Positions 27,565-36,702 of a DNA stretch of 64,000 nt are shown piece by piece. Under the pieces are notes generated by a model. That model was given only the letters and a program-made list of their open reading frames with translations. It was not told the DNA's origin and did no database searches. The DNA is taken from positions 17,812 to 81,811 of the forward strand of contig CAYYLL010000010.1 in NCBI GenBank assembly GCA_964472525.1, written 5' to 3'. The stretch's first letter is position 1, and each line of letters starts with the position of its first letter. The DNA comes from SZUA-37 sp964472525. GTDB taxonomy: Bacteria > Pseudomonadota > Gammaproteobacteria > UBA6429 > Thiohalophilaceae. Made by a program: the position numbers and the translations under genes.

Positions 27565-27895
27565 GTTTGGAGTAGAATCTTAAATATTAGAATAGTCTTA
27601 TATGTTGCAGATTGCATATTCCGCTGTTTTTATTCACCCGCAAAGCGCTTAAAATTTGGCTTTTTCAAGCCGTGATAGTTATAATCCTACGAAAATACAA
27701 TAAGATATGAGTTTAGAATATCAAGCCCATATTAATATTTTGCTAATTATTTGTTTTTTAATGAAAAACTAAAATCACTTAAAAATGGTTATGTTTTAAC
27801 GCGAGTCGCTATGGCATACTTGCTGATTATTTTTATCAAAACCTGCCTTTAGAGCAGATTTTACAACTACGCGAGATACCGTAGAGGAGATCCGA
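27565..27895. other. 331-bp gap upstream of soxB
   Basis: AT-rich, with no convincing gene. A 21-codon frame beginning at 27707 has no good ribosome site. I see no clear palindromic operator; GAGGAG at 27883-27888 is the soxB ribosome site. The soxB promoter must lie here, but no hexamer pair stands out. Confidence 0.4.
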
Positions 27896-29695
27896 ATGTC
27901 GATTAATCGTCGCGAATTTATTCAAGTAATGGGTATGGCTGCCGCAGCGGGTATGGTACCGGGTTGCAGCAAATCAGATTCACAAAGTAAGTCTGCTGCA
28001 GGCAAGTCCCCAGAAGATATTTACAATATCCCCAAGTTTGGTAATGCCACTGTTATGCATTTTACAGATTGCCATGCTCAACTTAATCCGATTTATTTCC
28101 GTGAACCTAATGTCAATCTTGGCGTAGGTCGAAGCTTGGGGCAGCCTCCTCATTTGGTGGGCGACAAGCTATTGCAACATTTTAAGATTAAACCCGATAC
28201 ACTTGAAGCACATGCGTTTACTTTTTTAGGCTATGATCAGGCGATTAAAAAATACGGTGCAGTGGGCGGTTTTGCACATTTACGTACTTTAGTTAAAAAA
28301 TTACGTGCTGAAATGGGGCCATCATTATTAATCGATGGTGGTGACACATGGCAGGGTTCGGGCACCGCATACTGGACGCGTGGTCAGGACATGGTGGGTG
28401 CTTGTAATATGTTAGGTGTGGACGTGATGACCGGTCACTGGGAATTCACTTATCACGAAGCCGAAATCATTAAAAATGTAAAAGACTTTAATGGTGATTT
28501 TGTTTGTCAAAATGTGTTTGTAAAAGACGATGCATCCTTTGACTATAAGTTTGAAGACTTTGCTGGCTATAATGAAAGTACACAACGTGCATTTAAACCG
28601 TATGTCATAAAAGATTTAGGTGGCGTACGTGTTGCTGTTATTGGTCAGGCCTTTCCTTATACCCCTATTGCTAACCCGCAACGTTTTATTCCAGACTGGA
28701 CTTTTGGTATTCGTGAATCAGAAATGCAAAACACCGTTGATATGGTGCGCGAAAAAGAAAAACCGGATTTAGTGGTTGTTATTTCACATAACGGTATGGA
28801 TGTGGATTTAAAAATGGCATCACGGGTAACCGGTATTGATGCTATTTTTGGCGGCCATACCCATGATGGCATTCCAGAACCAACCATTGTGACGAATAAA
28901 GCCGGTAAAACCTTGGTTACCAATGCCGGTTCAAACGGTAAATTCCTTGGTATCATGCAATTTGATGTTAAAAATGGCAAGTTACAGGACTTCCGTTACC
29001 GTTTAGTGCCTGTTTTCTCTAAAATGCTGGAAGCGGATAAAGAAATGCAGGCGTACATTGATAATGTGCGTAAACCTTATCTTAAAACACTCACCGAAGA
29101 GTTGGCTGTTGCAGAATCCACCATGTATCGTCGTGGTAATTTCAATGGTACCTTCGACCAAATTATTTGTGATGCGCTACGTGCGGTAAACGGTGCTCAA
29201 ATTTCCTTGTCGCCGGGTTTCCGTTGGGGAACAACTGTTCCTGAAGGGCAAGTGATCACCATGGATAACGTGATGGATCAAACCTGCTTAACCTATCCAG
29301 AAACCTATGTGCGTGAAATGGCAGGCTCTGAACTTAAACTCATTTTAGAAGATGTGGCCGATAACCTTTTCAATACCGACCCTTACTATCAGCAAGGTGG
29401 TGATATGGTGCGTGTGGGTGGTTTGGATTACACCATTGCTCCAAATCTAACCATTGGTAAGCGTATTACCGAGATGCGTCTGGATGACGGTACGGTGATT
29501 GAAGCAGATAAAAAGTACACTGTTTCAGGTTGGGCAACGGTGGGTTCTAAAGCACCGGGCGCACCTATTTGGGATGTGGTTGCAGAATATTTACGTGATG
29601 AGAAAGTTGCCAAGATTGGTAAATTTAATACACCTAATATTAAAGGGATGCAATCTAATCCGGGTATGCAAGATTATCTGGGTGCAACCAGTTAA
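27896..29695 (+). CDS. soxB: Thiosulfohydrolase SoxB
   Basis: SoxB hydrolyses the sulfate group from sulfur-bound SoxYZ during thiosulfate oxidation, using a di-manganese site. The 599-residue protein belongs to the 5'-nucleotidase-like metallophosphatase superfamily: HFTDCHAQLNPIYFREP with metal ligands, IDGGDTWQGSGTAYW, MTGHWEFTY, VISHNGMDVDLKMA and FGGHTHDGIPEP, plus the C-terminal domain ending GMQDYLGATS. The N-terminus has a twin-arginine motif (NRREF) and ends MVPGC, so it may be exported by Tat and lipidated on C24. No other sox gene lies in the window. A terminator follows, so it is a single-gene unit. Confidence 0.96.
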   Translation: MSINRREFIQVMGMAAAAGMVPGCSKSDSQSKSAAGKSPEDIYNIPKFGNATVMHFTDCHAQLNPIYFREPNVNLGVGRSLGQPPHLVGDKLLQHFKIKPDTLEAHAFTFLGYDQAIKKYGAVGGFAHLRTLVKKLRAEMGPSLLIDGGDTWQGSGTAYWTRGQDMVGACNMLGVDVMTGHWEFTYHEAEIIKNVKDFNGDFVCQNVFVKDDASFDYKFEDFAGYNESTQRAFKPYVIKDLGGVRVAVIGQAFPYTPIANPQRFIPDWTFGIRESEMQNTVDMVREKEKPDLVVVISHNGMDVDLKMASRVTGIDAIFGGHTHDGIPEPTIVTNKAGKTLVTNAGSNGKFLGIMQFDVKNGKLQDFRYRLVPVFSKMLEADKEMQAYIDNVRKPYLKTLTEELAVAESTMYRRGNFNGTFDQIICDALRAVNGAQISLSPGFRWGTTVPEGQVITMDNVMDQTCLTYPETYVREMAGSELKLILEDVADNLFNTDPYYQQGGDMVRVGGLDYTIAPNLTIGKRITEMRLDDGTVIEADKKYTVSGWATVGSKAPGAPIWDVVAEYLRDEKVAKIGKFNTPNIKGMQSNPGMQDYLGATS

Positions 29696-29722
29696 GAGTA
29701 TTTTTAAATGGCCTTATAAAGA

Positions 29723-29751
29723 AACGCTGACAGAGATGTTGGCGTTTTTTT
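29723..29751 (+). terminator. Rho-independent terminator of soxB
   Basis: AACGCTGACA (29723-29732), loop GAGA, TGTTGGCGTT (29737-29746) forms a 10-bp stem with two G-U pairs and runs into seven Ts. Confidence 0.85.
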
Positions 29752-29762
29752 ATGGTTAAGAT

Positions 29763-30845
29763 TTAATTTTTGGCGCCGAGCTGTTTTGCTAATTGTTGAG
29801 TTAATTCGGGTGCTGTGCTGATTTGTTGTTGCCATAATTCAATTTGTGGTTCAAGCAACGATGCCATCATTGCGATATGTTCATCAGCATCATTCAGTGC
29901 CGGTATGTAGTGATAATGTTCACCACCGGCATCAAGAAATATCTTTCGGTTTTGCATATTAATTTCTTCGAGGGTTTCAAGGCAGTCGGCTGAAAAACCG
30001 GGACAAACAATATGCACGTTTTTAATACCTTGCTCCGCCCATTGCAACAAGGTTTTATCGGTATAGGGTGTGAGCCATTGTTCAACCCCCATACGTGACT
30101 GGAAGCTAATTGCCCATTGTCTTTCGTGTAACCCTAATTCTTCAGCAAGTAAGCGAGCTGTTTTCTGGCATTCACAAAAATAAGGATCACCAGCAGCAAG
30201 GTAGGATTTTGGCAAGCCATGAAAGGAGAGCAGTAATTTTTCTGGTTGTGAATGTTGTTGCCAGTGGCTACGTATTGAATTGGCCAGAGTTTTTATATAT
30301 ATCGGTTTATCGTGATAGTGGTTAATAAATTCAATCGTGGGTAAAAAACGCCAATGCTTAAAAGCCTGTGCAACCGCATCAAAAATAGATGCGCTAGTGG
30401 TGGCTGAATATTGAGGATATAAGGGCAAAATAATAATTTTATCAACATTTTTTTGTTTAAGTGAATCTAATGCTTGTTTAATGGAAGGTTTACCATAACG
30501 CATACCCAGTGCAACGGTTATTGGTTGACGTTTTGAATCAAAATAATGCTGTAACTTTTTAGCTTGTTGCTGGCTAATCGTAAGCAGGGGGGAACCTTGT
30601 TCAGCCCATATTTGCTGGTAAGCGTGGGCAGCCTTATGCGGGCGAATACGCAAAATAATACCGTGCAAAATCAGCCACCAAAGCCAACGGGGTTTATCAA
30701 TAACGCGTGGGTCACTTAAAAACTCATCTAGATAACGACGTACAGCCGACGCTGTGGGTGCATCTGGCGTACCCAGATTGACCAATAATATGCCGATTTT
30801 GAAAGGTGTTGAGTGATTAAAGGGTGTGTTTTTATCAGAAGACAT
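29763..30845 (-). CDS. hemH: Ferrochelatase HemH
   Basis: HemH inserts ferrous iron into protoporphyrin IX, the last step of heme synthesis. The 360-residue protein shows GILLVNLGTPDAPTASAVRR at the N-terminus, RPHKAAHAYQQIW, the PLYPQYSATTSAS motif, the active-site histidine in LLSFHGLPKSYL, and CPGFSADCLETLEEI. Length is normal. It converges on soxB (a shared terminator region separates them) and is divergent from the DUF2914 gene. Confidence 0.96.
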   Translation of the reverse strand: MSSDKNTPFNHSTPFKIGILLVNLGTPDAPTASAVRRYLDEFLSDPRVIDKPRWLWWLILHGIILRIRPHKAAHAYQQIWAEQGSPLLTISQQQAKKLQHYFDSKRQPITVALGMRYGKPSIKQALDSLKQKNVDKIIILPLYPQYSATTSASIFDAVAQAFKHWRFLPTIEFINHYHDKPIYIKTLANSIRSHWQQHSQPEKLLLSFHGLPKSYLAAGDPYFCECQKTARLLAEELGLHERQWAISFQSRMGVEQWLTPYTDKTLLQWAEQGIKNVHIVCPGFSADCLETLEEINMQNRKIFLDAGGEHYHYIPALNDADEHIAMMASLLEPQIELWQQQISTAPELTQQLAKQLGAKN

Positions 30846-30926
30846 AAGCTTTAATTCTACTGTTAGTGTCTGATAGATGCAAATATGATGAGGCTGCTAT
30901 TGTGTAATACGATTGTTTATTCGTAG

Positions 30927-30942
30927 TGTGATAGCTATCACA
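30927..30942. promoter_or_regulatory. Perfect CRP/Vfr-type operator
   Basis: TGTGATAGCTATCACA is a perfect 16-bp palindrome and an exact match to the CRP core TGTGA-N6-TCACA. It lies in the 156-bp hemH / DUF2914 gap, centred 67 bp before the DUF2914 ATG. A TATTCT at 30963-30968 could be a -10, which would place the operator near -41, the class II activator position. Confidence 0.65.
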
Positions 30943-31001
30943 GCTATGCTACATATTCAGAGTATTCTTCTGTGTTGTTATTCATATCGAGAGGACGCAT
31001 T

Positions 31002-31670
31002 ATGAAAATCATTTCAAAACAAAATTTATTACTAGTGTTTAGTGTATTGTTTGTGTCGCAGGTTGTTTTTGCAGATGAAGCTTTGGCTCCCGCCGAACAC
31101 AGTATGTCTGGCAGTCAGCAAGCCGACATGATGGGAACACATAAAACTAATAGTAGCGATATTAAAACGCTCACTGAAAGAAAATTACAAATTAAACAAA
31201 CAAAAGTACCTGAAGAAATGGCCGGTTTTTCGCGTGGTACCGTAGCCCGTTCAGTTTTTACAACCTTGATTGATCATCGTGAACCGGTGGATAAAGTAAA
31301 ACAAGTACCTCAACAAAAGAACGATATTATTTATTTTACAGAATTACGAGATATGACTGGACAAACGGCAAAGCACCGCTGGGAATTTAAAGGTAAAATT
31401 ATGTCGGAAGTAAAATTTAAGGTGCGTGGTCCACGCTGGCGCGTTTGGTCTAAAAAAAGTTTTACACCTGGATGGGCCGGAGACTGGAAAGTTTCAGTTA
31501 TTAACGGTGTGGGGGATGTTATTTCAGAAGAAGTGATAGCCTATGCTGAACCAACAATCGATAAAACTAATCAGGTTCAGGATGCAGCACCCTCTGTTTC
31601 AAATGTAAAAGATAAGCCGTTAACACCTGCTGCTATGGAGGCGGTGCCCGATACAATAAAAGCGGAATAA
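31002..31670 (+). CDS. Exported DUF2914-domain protein
   Basis: The 222-residue precursor has a Sec signal peptide (residues 1-24, cleavage near VVFA) and a DUF2914 domain at about residues 75-170: GTVARSVFTTLIDHREPVD, IIYFTELRDMTGQTAKHRWE, VRGPRWRVWSKKSFTPGWAGDWKV. The biochemical role of DUF2914 is unknown; the beta-rich domain is often linked to periplasmic or surface proteins. The tail (residues 180-222) is low-complexity. I chose the ATG with GAGAGGA upstream. The palindromic CRP-type site and a strong terminator frame it as a single-gene unit. Confidence 0.82.
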   Translation: MKIISKQNLLLVFSVLFVSQVVFADEALAPAEHSMSGSQQADMMGTHKTNSSDIKTLTERKLQIKQTKVPEEMAGFSRGTVARSVFTTLIDHREPVDKVKQVPQQKNDIIYFTELRDMTGQTAKHRWEFKGKIMSEVKFKVRGPRWRVWSKKSFTPGWAGDWKVSVINGVGDVISEEVIAYAEPTIDKTNQVQDAAPSVSNVKDKPLTPAAMEAVPDTIKAE

Positions 31671-31685
31671 AAATAAATAATAAGC

Positions 31686-31719
31686 AAAAAATGCTCCATT
31701 TTTAATGGAGCATTTTTTT
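31686..31719. terminator. Strong terminator after the DUF2914 gene
   Basis: ATGCTCCAT (31691-31699) and ATGGAGCAT (31705-31713) form a perfect 9-bp stem with an A run before and seven Ts after, so it can stop transcription from both sides. Confidence 0.9.
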
Positions 31720-31885
31720 GTTTGTAACATCATGGTCTTAGCTTATTGAATTAAATACATAGATGAAGTGTTAACTTTTTGGCTGTTTATGTTACCCCTG
31801 CAAGTGACATAAAATCGTGCTAGGGTTAAATTATATAGACTCTTTGAGTTAGAAATTGACTTTAATTTATAGAGGTGATTAGGCT

Positions 31886-32155
31886 ATGACAACACCGTTT
31901 GAACCAACAATTGGACAATGGTATCAGGATGATGAGCAACGTGTTTTTGAAGTGGTTGCATGGGATCTTGATGCGATAGAAATTCAGTATTTCGATGGCG
32001 ATGTGGACGAGTTTGATATGGATGTTTGGTATATGTTAAATATTCTTCCAGCCGATGAACCGAATGATGGTAGTGGCCCATTCGATGAGATTGAAAGTGA
32101 TGAACTTAGTCATATTCAAAATAGTTATTTACCGGTTAGTTGGCGTTTTCATTAA
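31886..32155 (+). CDS. Small acidic protein of DUF6763 type
   Basis: This 89-residue, strongly acidic soluble protein has the pattern IGQWYQDDEQRVFEVVAWD, IEIQYFDGDVDEFDMDVWY and GPFDEIESDEL, which resembles the gammaproteobacterial DUF6763 family as I remember it; no function is known. GAGGTGATTAGGCT precedes the ATG. It stands alone between two terminator-bounded units, convergent with ettA. Confidence 0.7.
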   Translation: MTTPFEPTIGQWYQDDEQRVFEVVAWDLDAIEIQYFDGDVDEFDMDVWYMLNILPADEPNDGSGPFDEIESDELSHIQNSYLPVSWRFH

Positions 32156-32185
32156 CAATCAGCTTTAATTCTGAATGTAAACCTA

Positions 32186-33859
32186 TTAGGTATTTATCTT
32201 TTTATATTTAATACGGTGGGGTTGTTTGTAGTCGTCACCGAGTCGCCGTTTACGATCGGCTTCATAGTCGGCATAGTTTCCTTCAAACCAGACCACCTTA
32301 CTGTCGCCTTCATAGGCCAGAATGTGGGTGGCAATACGATCTAAAAACCAACGATCATGCGAAATGACCACCGCCGAGCCGGGAAAGTCCAGAATGGCTT
32401 CTTCCAATGCGCGCAGCGTTTCCACGTCTAAATCATTAGTGGGTTCATCCAGCAGTAACAGATTGCCACCACTGCGTAACAGTTTGGCAAGATGCACTCG
32501 GTTACGTTCGCCACCGGATAAATCACCAACGCGTTTTTGTTGGTCGCTGCCTTTAAAGTTAAAACGGCCGACATAGGTTCGGGATGGCACAACGTAAGTA
32601 CCAATGGTAATGTTATCCGAGCCCTCCGAGATTTCTTCCCATACGGTTTTATCATTGGCGAGTGAGTCGCGGGATTGATCCACATACGCAATTTTAACGG
32701 TTTCACCAATGCGCAAGTTGCCACTGTCGGGTTGTTCTTCACCGGCGAATATTTTAAACAGGGTTGTTTTACCGGCACCGTTGGCACCGATAATGCCAAC
32801 AATACCACCGCGTGGTAAATTAAAACTGAGGTCATCAAACAGTAATTTGTCGCCAAAGGCTTTGGCAATGGATTCGGCTTCAACAACTAAATCACCTAGG
32901 CGTGGGCCGGGGGGAATATACAAGTCATGGGTCTCGCTGCGTTGTTGGTATTCTTTTGATGACAATTCTTCAAAACGAGCAAGACGTGATTTGCTTTTGG
33001 CGTGGCGTCCTTTGGGTGCAGTTTTAACCCATTCCAGTTCAGCCTTCATAGCTTTAAGGCGGGCCGACTCCTGTTTTTTCTCGGTTTCCAGACGTTGTTC
33101 TTTTTGCTCTAACCAGGACGAATAATTGCCTTCCCATGGGATCCCGTGACCACGGTCTAGTTCTAAAATCCAACCGGCGACATTATCCAGAAAATAACGG
33201 TCGTGGGTCACTGCCACCACGGTGCCGCTGAAGTCGTGTAAAAAGCGTTCCAACCAAGCGACCGATTCGGCATCGAGGTGGTTAGTGGGTTCATCTAGTA
33301 ATAGCATATCGGGGTTGGACAATAATAAACGGCACAAGGCAACGCGACGACGTTCACCTCCAGACAAGGTGGTGACATCCGCATCCCACGGAGGAAGGCG
33401 CAGTGCATCCGCGGCAATGTCCAGTTTTCGATCAAGTTCCCAAGCACCGGCTGCATCAATCGCATCTTGTAATTTGGCTTGCTGGGCAAGTAAATCGTTC
33501 ATCTCATCATCGGACATCGGTTCAGCAAATTTCATGCTGATGTCATTAAAGGCATTGAGTTGGTCGATAATTTCTTGTACGCCTTCTTCGACATTGCCGC
33601 GTACATCTTTGTCAGGGTTAAGCTGTGGCTCCTGAGGCAGGTAGCCAACATTAATACCTGCTTGTGGGCGAGCCTCACCTTCGTAGTCTTTGTCGATACC
33701 GGCCATAATGCGTAGCAATGTTGACTTACCTGAACCATTCAGCCCCAGAACACCAATTTTGGCTCCCGGAAAAAAGGATAAAGAAATATCTTCCAGAATT
33801 TTTCGTTTAGGTGGAACAATCTTTCCCACTTGGTCCATTGTGTAAATATATTGCGCCAT
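32186..33859 (-). CDS. ettA: Energy-dependent translational throttle protein EttA
   Basis: EttA is an ABC-F ATPase that binds the ribosomal E site and gates entry into the elongation cycle according to ATP/ADP level. The 557-residue protein has two ABC cassettes with Walker A GLNGSGKST and GANGAGKTT, signatures LSGGERRR and LSGGERNR, a Walker B LLLDEPTNHLD in the first, and an arm plus linker containing EWVKTAPKGRHAKSKSRLARF. There is no membrane domain. Size and motifs match EttA closely. Confidence 0.96.
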   Translation of the reverse strand: MAQYIYTMDQVGKIVPPKRKILEDISLSFFPGAKIGVLGLNGSGKSTLLRIMAGIDKDYEGEARPQAGINVGYLPQEPQLNPDKDVRGNVEEGVQEIIDQLNAFNDISMKFAEPMSDDEMNDLLAQQAKLQDAIDAAGAWELDRKLDIAADALRLPPWDADVTTLSGGERRRVALCRLLLSNPDMLLLDEPTNHLDAESVAWLERFLHDFSGTVVAVTHDRYFLDNVAGWILELDRGHGIPWEGNYSSWLEQKEQRLETEKKQESARLKAMKAELEWVKTAPKGRHAKSKSRLARFEELSSKEYQQRSETHDLYIPPGPRLGDLVVEAESIAKAFGDKLLFDDLSFNLPRGGIVGIIGANGAGKTTLFKIFAGEEQPDSGNLRIGETVKIAYVDQSRDSLANDKTVWEEISEGSDNITIGTYVVPSRTYVGRFNFKGSDQQKRVGDLSGGERNRVHLAKLLRSGGNLLLLDEPTNDLDVETLRALEEAILDFPGSAVVISHDRWFLDRIATHILAYEGDSKVVWFEGNYADYEADRKRRLGDDYKQPHRIKYKKINT

Positions 33860-33980
33860 TGTTCTAAGCCTTTGGTCTCGTTAAACAACGGTATTGATAG
33901 TAGCATTTTGTGTTGTGTAAGTGCATCCTTTACCAAATTACTGCTCTAGATCAATTTTATGTTGATTGTTAACAATAGAT

Positions 33981-34007
33981 TTAAGTTTCGGTTATTTACG
34001 CCGATAT
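33981..34007 (+). promoter_or_regulatory. Sigma-28 (FliA) promoter of the PAS chemoreceptor gene
   Basis: TTAAGTTT (33981-33988), 11-bp spacer, GCCGATAT (34000-34007): 7 of 8 at each hexamer region against TAAAGTTT-N11-GCCGATAA. The GTG start is 40 bp downstream of the -10. Confidence 0.8.
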
Positions 34008-34046
34008 AGCGCACATTAAGCATGTAATTTCAGGAGTTGTCTTACT

Positions 34047-35624
34047 GTGAAAAAAAACCTTCCCGTTAATAATACTGAGCGTGAACTGTCTGACAATGAG
34101 GTAATTATTTCAGCGACGGATCTAAAAGGCGTGATTACTAGCGTAAATGAAACCTTTAAATCCATTAGTGGTTTTAATGACGAGGAGCTTTTTGGTAAAA
34201 ACCATAATGTAGTACGTCACCCTGATATGCCACCGGCTGCTTTTGCTGATTTGTGGACGACGATGAAACAGGACAAGCCTTGGATGGGCATTGTTAAAAA
34301 CCGCTGCAAAGATGGTAGTTTTTATTGGGTCGATGCCTTTGTTACCCCATTATTAAACAATGGTAAAACATCGGGTTATGAATCTACCCGAGTTAAGGCG
34401 GATAAAACAATTACTCAACGGGCCGAAAAGCTTTATCAGGCTATTTGGGCGAATAAATTTAAGATGCCCAAATTTAAACCAGACTATGCGACTAAAGTAA
34501 TCGTGTCATTCAGCCTTTTGCAATTAATAACGGTGACGGGGTTATGGGCTAGCGGTCACTTATCTATGTTACCTGCCATCGTGGTTTGGGGTGCGACCAG
34601 TATATTGAGCTATTTTTTTGCAAAAGCATTATTAAAACCGATTACTGTTGTTACTCAACGAGCAAAGTCCATAATCCATAATCCACTAACACAATACGTT
34701 TATACCGGTCGGCATGATGAAGCTGGGCAAATTGAGTTGTCGTTACGAATGCTCAGTGCGATGAATCGCACTATTCTTAAACGTTTAGATCAGGTTTGCG
34801 GACAATTAGAGAGTTATGCAATGGATGCGGCCGATCTGGTGGGGGATACCCGTCTGGGTGTGCAGCGGCAGCAGTCTGAAATTGAACAGGTTGCAACCGC
34901 GATGAATGAAATGACCGCAACGGTGCAAGAGGTTGCGCATAATACTCAAACTGCACTGGAAGTGGCTAATAATGCCAATGAGCAAGCCGGTGTTGGTGCA
35001 ACAAAGGTGGCCGATGCGGTACGGGTGATTGAATCTTTGTCTGTGGACATTAAAGAAACCGAACAATCTATTCAGGAACTGGCGAATAACAGTGTTGATA
35101 TTGGTTCAGTGCTGGATGTGATTAAAGGTGTTGCCGAGCAGACTAATTTACTGGCATTAAATGCGGCAATTGAAGCGGCGCGAGCCGGTGAACAAGGGCG
35201 GGGCTTTGCGGTAGTCGCTGATGAAGTGCGAACGCTCGCAAGTCGGACTCAGGAGTCCACCGAAGAAATTCAGGCAATGATTGAAAAAATTCAGCATGGT
35301 ACTCAAAGTGCTGTTGATAAAATGGCTGATGTGCGCAAACGGTCGAATGAAGGAATGGAAAATGTGGCGACCTCATCCAATGCCATTCAGGAAATGAAAA
35401 AGGCGGTTGAAACAATGGGTAGTTTAAACACTCAAATTGCCAGTGCAGCAGAAGAGCAAAGTGTGGTGAGTGGAACAATTGCCGAGAATGTTGAAAATAT
35501 CAATATGCTTTCGCAATCAACGGATACAACCGCAACTGAAATGTTCGCAACCACCCAATATTTAGCCGGACTTGCATCCGATATTCATAATATGATTAAT
35601 CAGTTTGAAGAAGCGATGAAATAA
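34047..35624 (+). CDS. Aer-like PAS-containing methyl-accepting chemotaxis protein
   Basis: The 525-residue receptor has an N-terminal cytoplasmic PAS domain (about residues 22-125) with the Aer-type motif VVRHPDMPPAAFADLW and WVDAFVTPL, a short membrane hairpin (about 150-195), a HAMP-like region and a signalling domain with the hairpin tip EQTNLLALNAAIEAARAGEQGRGFAVVADEVRTLA split over positions around 360-395. PAS domains of this type bind FAD and sense redox state, so an energy-taxis role is likely. No periplasmic ligand domain is present. The start is GTG with CAGGAG 11 bp upstream. Confidence 0.93.
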   Translation: MKKNLPVNNTERELSDNEVIISATDLKGVITSVNETFKSISGFNDEELFGKNHNVVRHPDMPPAAFADLWTTMKQDKPWMGIVKNRCKDGSFYWVDAFVTPLLNNGKTSGYESTRVKADKTITQRAEKLYQAIWANKFKMPKFKPDYATKVIVSFSLLQLITVTGLWASGHLSMLPAIVVWGATSILSYFFAKALLKPITVVTQRAKSIIHNPLTQYVYTGRHDEAGQIELSLRMLSAMNRTILKRLDQVCGQLESYAMDAADLVGDTRLGVQRQQSEIEQVATAMNEMTATVQEVAHNTQTALEVANNANEQAGVGATKVADAVRVIESLSVDIKETEQSIQELANNSVDIGSVLDVIKGVAEQTNLLALNAAIEAARAGEQGRGFAVVADEVRTLASRTQESTEEIQAMIEKIQHGTQSAVDKMADVRKRSNEGMENVATSSNAIQEMKKAVETMGSLNTQIASAAEEQSVVSGTIAENVENINMLSQSTDTTATEMFATTQYLAGLASDIHNMINQFEEAMK

Positions 35625-35790
35625 AAATAATATATTAAATCAATAGGTTAATATGTATTAGTAATGCCGCAATGGTACTATATAATAGTGGGTACTTCCT
35701 GTTTGTGTTAATCCTTGCTAATATGCTGGCATTAAATTTTCTCAATGTCGTTATAGATACAATCAATAATTAATATGGGGCTCAATTATC

Positions 35791-36690
35791 ATGGCTGATC
35801 GACGCTTACAGGTCTTTCACACGGTCGCTCGCTTACTCAGTTTTACCAAGGCAGCGGATGAGCTTCATATGACACAACCGGCGGTCACTTTTCAGGTGCG
35901 CCAACTCGAAGAACAATTTAACACCCGCTTGTTTGATCGAACCCATAACCGCATCAGTTTAACCGATGCAGGCCATCGGGTTTTTGAGTCTGCTGGAAAA
36001 ATATTTCAATTGTATGCCGAAATGGACAATTCGGTGCGTGAGTTAACTGGTGATATCAGTGGTGTTTTAATTCTTGGTGCGAGTACCACGATTGCAGAAT
36101 ACATGCTGCCGGTTTTACTGGGTGATTTTAAAGAAAAATTTCCCGATGTCATCATTCGCTTAAAAGTAGCCAATACAGATGGTATTGTTTCTCAGGTTGA
36201 AAATAATATGATTGATCTGGGTGTGGTTGAAGCGCCGGTGAGTAATAAGAATTTGGTGGTCGAAAAGTGCCGTGAAGATGAATTAGTGCTGATTGTTCCA
36301 CCAGCCCATGAACTTGCCAGTCGAGATGTTATTTCTCTGATTGAAATTACCAAGTATCCCTTTATTTGCCGCGAAGAAGGCTCAGGTACGCGCGAAGTTA
36401 TGATCGAAAGTATGCACGAAGCAGGTATCAGCAATGCCGATTTGAGCGTTTCAATGGAATTGGGTAGTTTAGAAGCGATAAAAGGGGCTGTGGAAGCCGG
36501 CATGGGCGTTTCTGTTTTGTCCAGTGCGACTATTGTGAAAGAGTTAAAGCTAGGGACTTTGGTTGCGATTAAACTGGACCCACCTTTAACCCGTCCATTT
36601 TCTTTTGTGCATCAAAAACAAAAGTTCAGAGTACGTGCCATGGATGAACTGCTGAATTTTGCACGTAATTACTGTACTGATCACCAGTAA
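35791..36690 (+). CDS. LysR-family transcriptional regulator
   Basis: The 299-residue protein has the LysR winged helix-turn-helix (RLLSFTKAADELHMTQPAVT, then LEEQFNTRLFDRT) and a periplasmic-binding-like effector domain (from about GVLILGASTTIAEYMLP). The effector domain resembles those of CbbR/YeiE-type and selenium- or sulfur-linked LysR members, including the REEGSGTREVME-like motif. The target is unknown; there is no divergent gene beside it, which is unusual for LysR proteins. The next gene starts 12 bp after its stop on the same strand. Confidence 0.9.
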   Translation: MADRRLQVFHTVARLLSFTKAADELHMTQPAVTFQVRQLEEQFNTRLFDRTHNRISLTDAGHRVFESAGKIFQLYAEMDNSVRELTGDISGVLILGASTTIAEYMLPVLLGDFKEKFPDVIIRLKVANTDGIVSQVENNMIDLGVVEAPVSNKNLVVEKCREDELVLIVPPAHELASRDVISLIEITKYPFICREEGSGTREVMIESMHEAGISNADLSVSMELGSLEAIKGAVEAGMGVSVLSSATIVKELKLGTLVAIKLDPPLTRPFSFVHQKQKFRVRAMDELLNFARNYCTDHQ

Positions 36691-36702
36691 AAGGATGCGC
36701 TC

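Noticed and set aside
27707..27772. 21-codon frame upstream of soxB
   Set aside because: No usable ribosome site and no composition difference from the surrounding AT-rich DNA.
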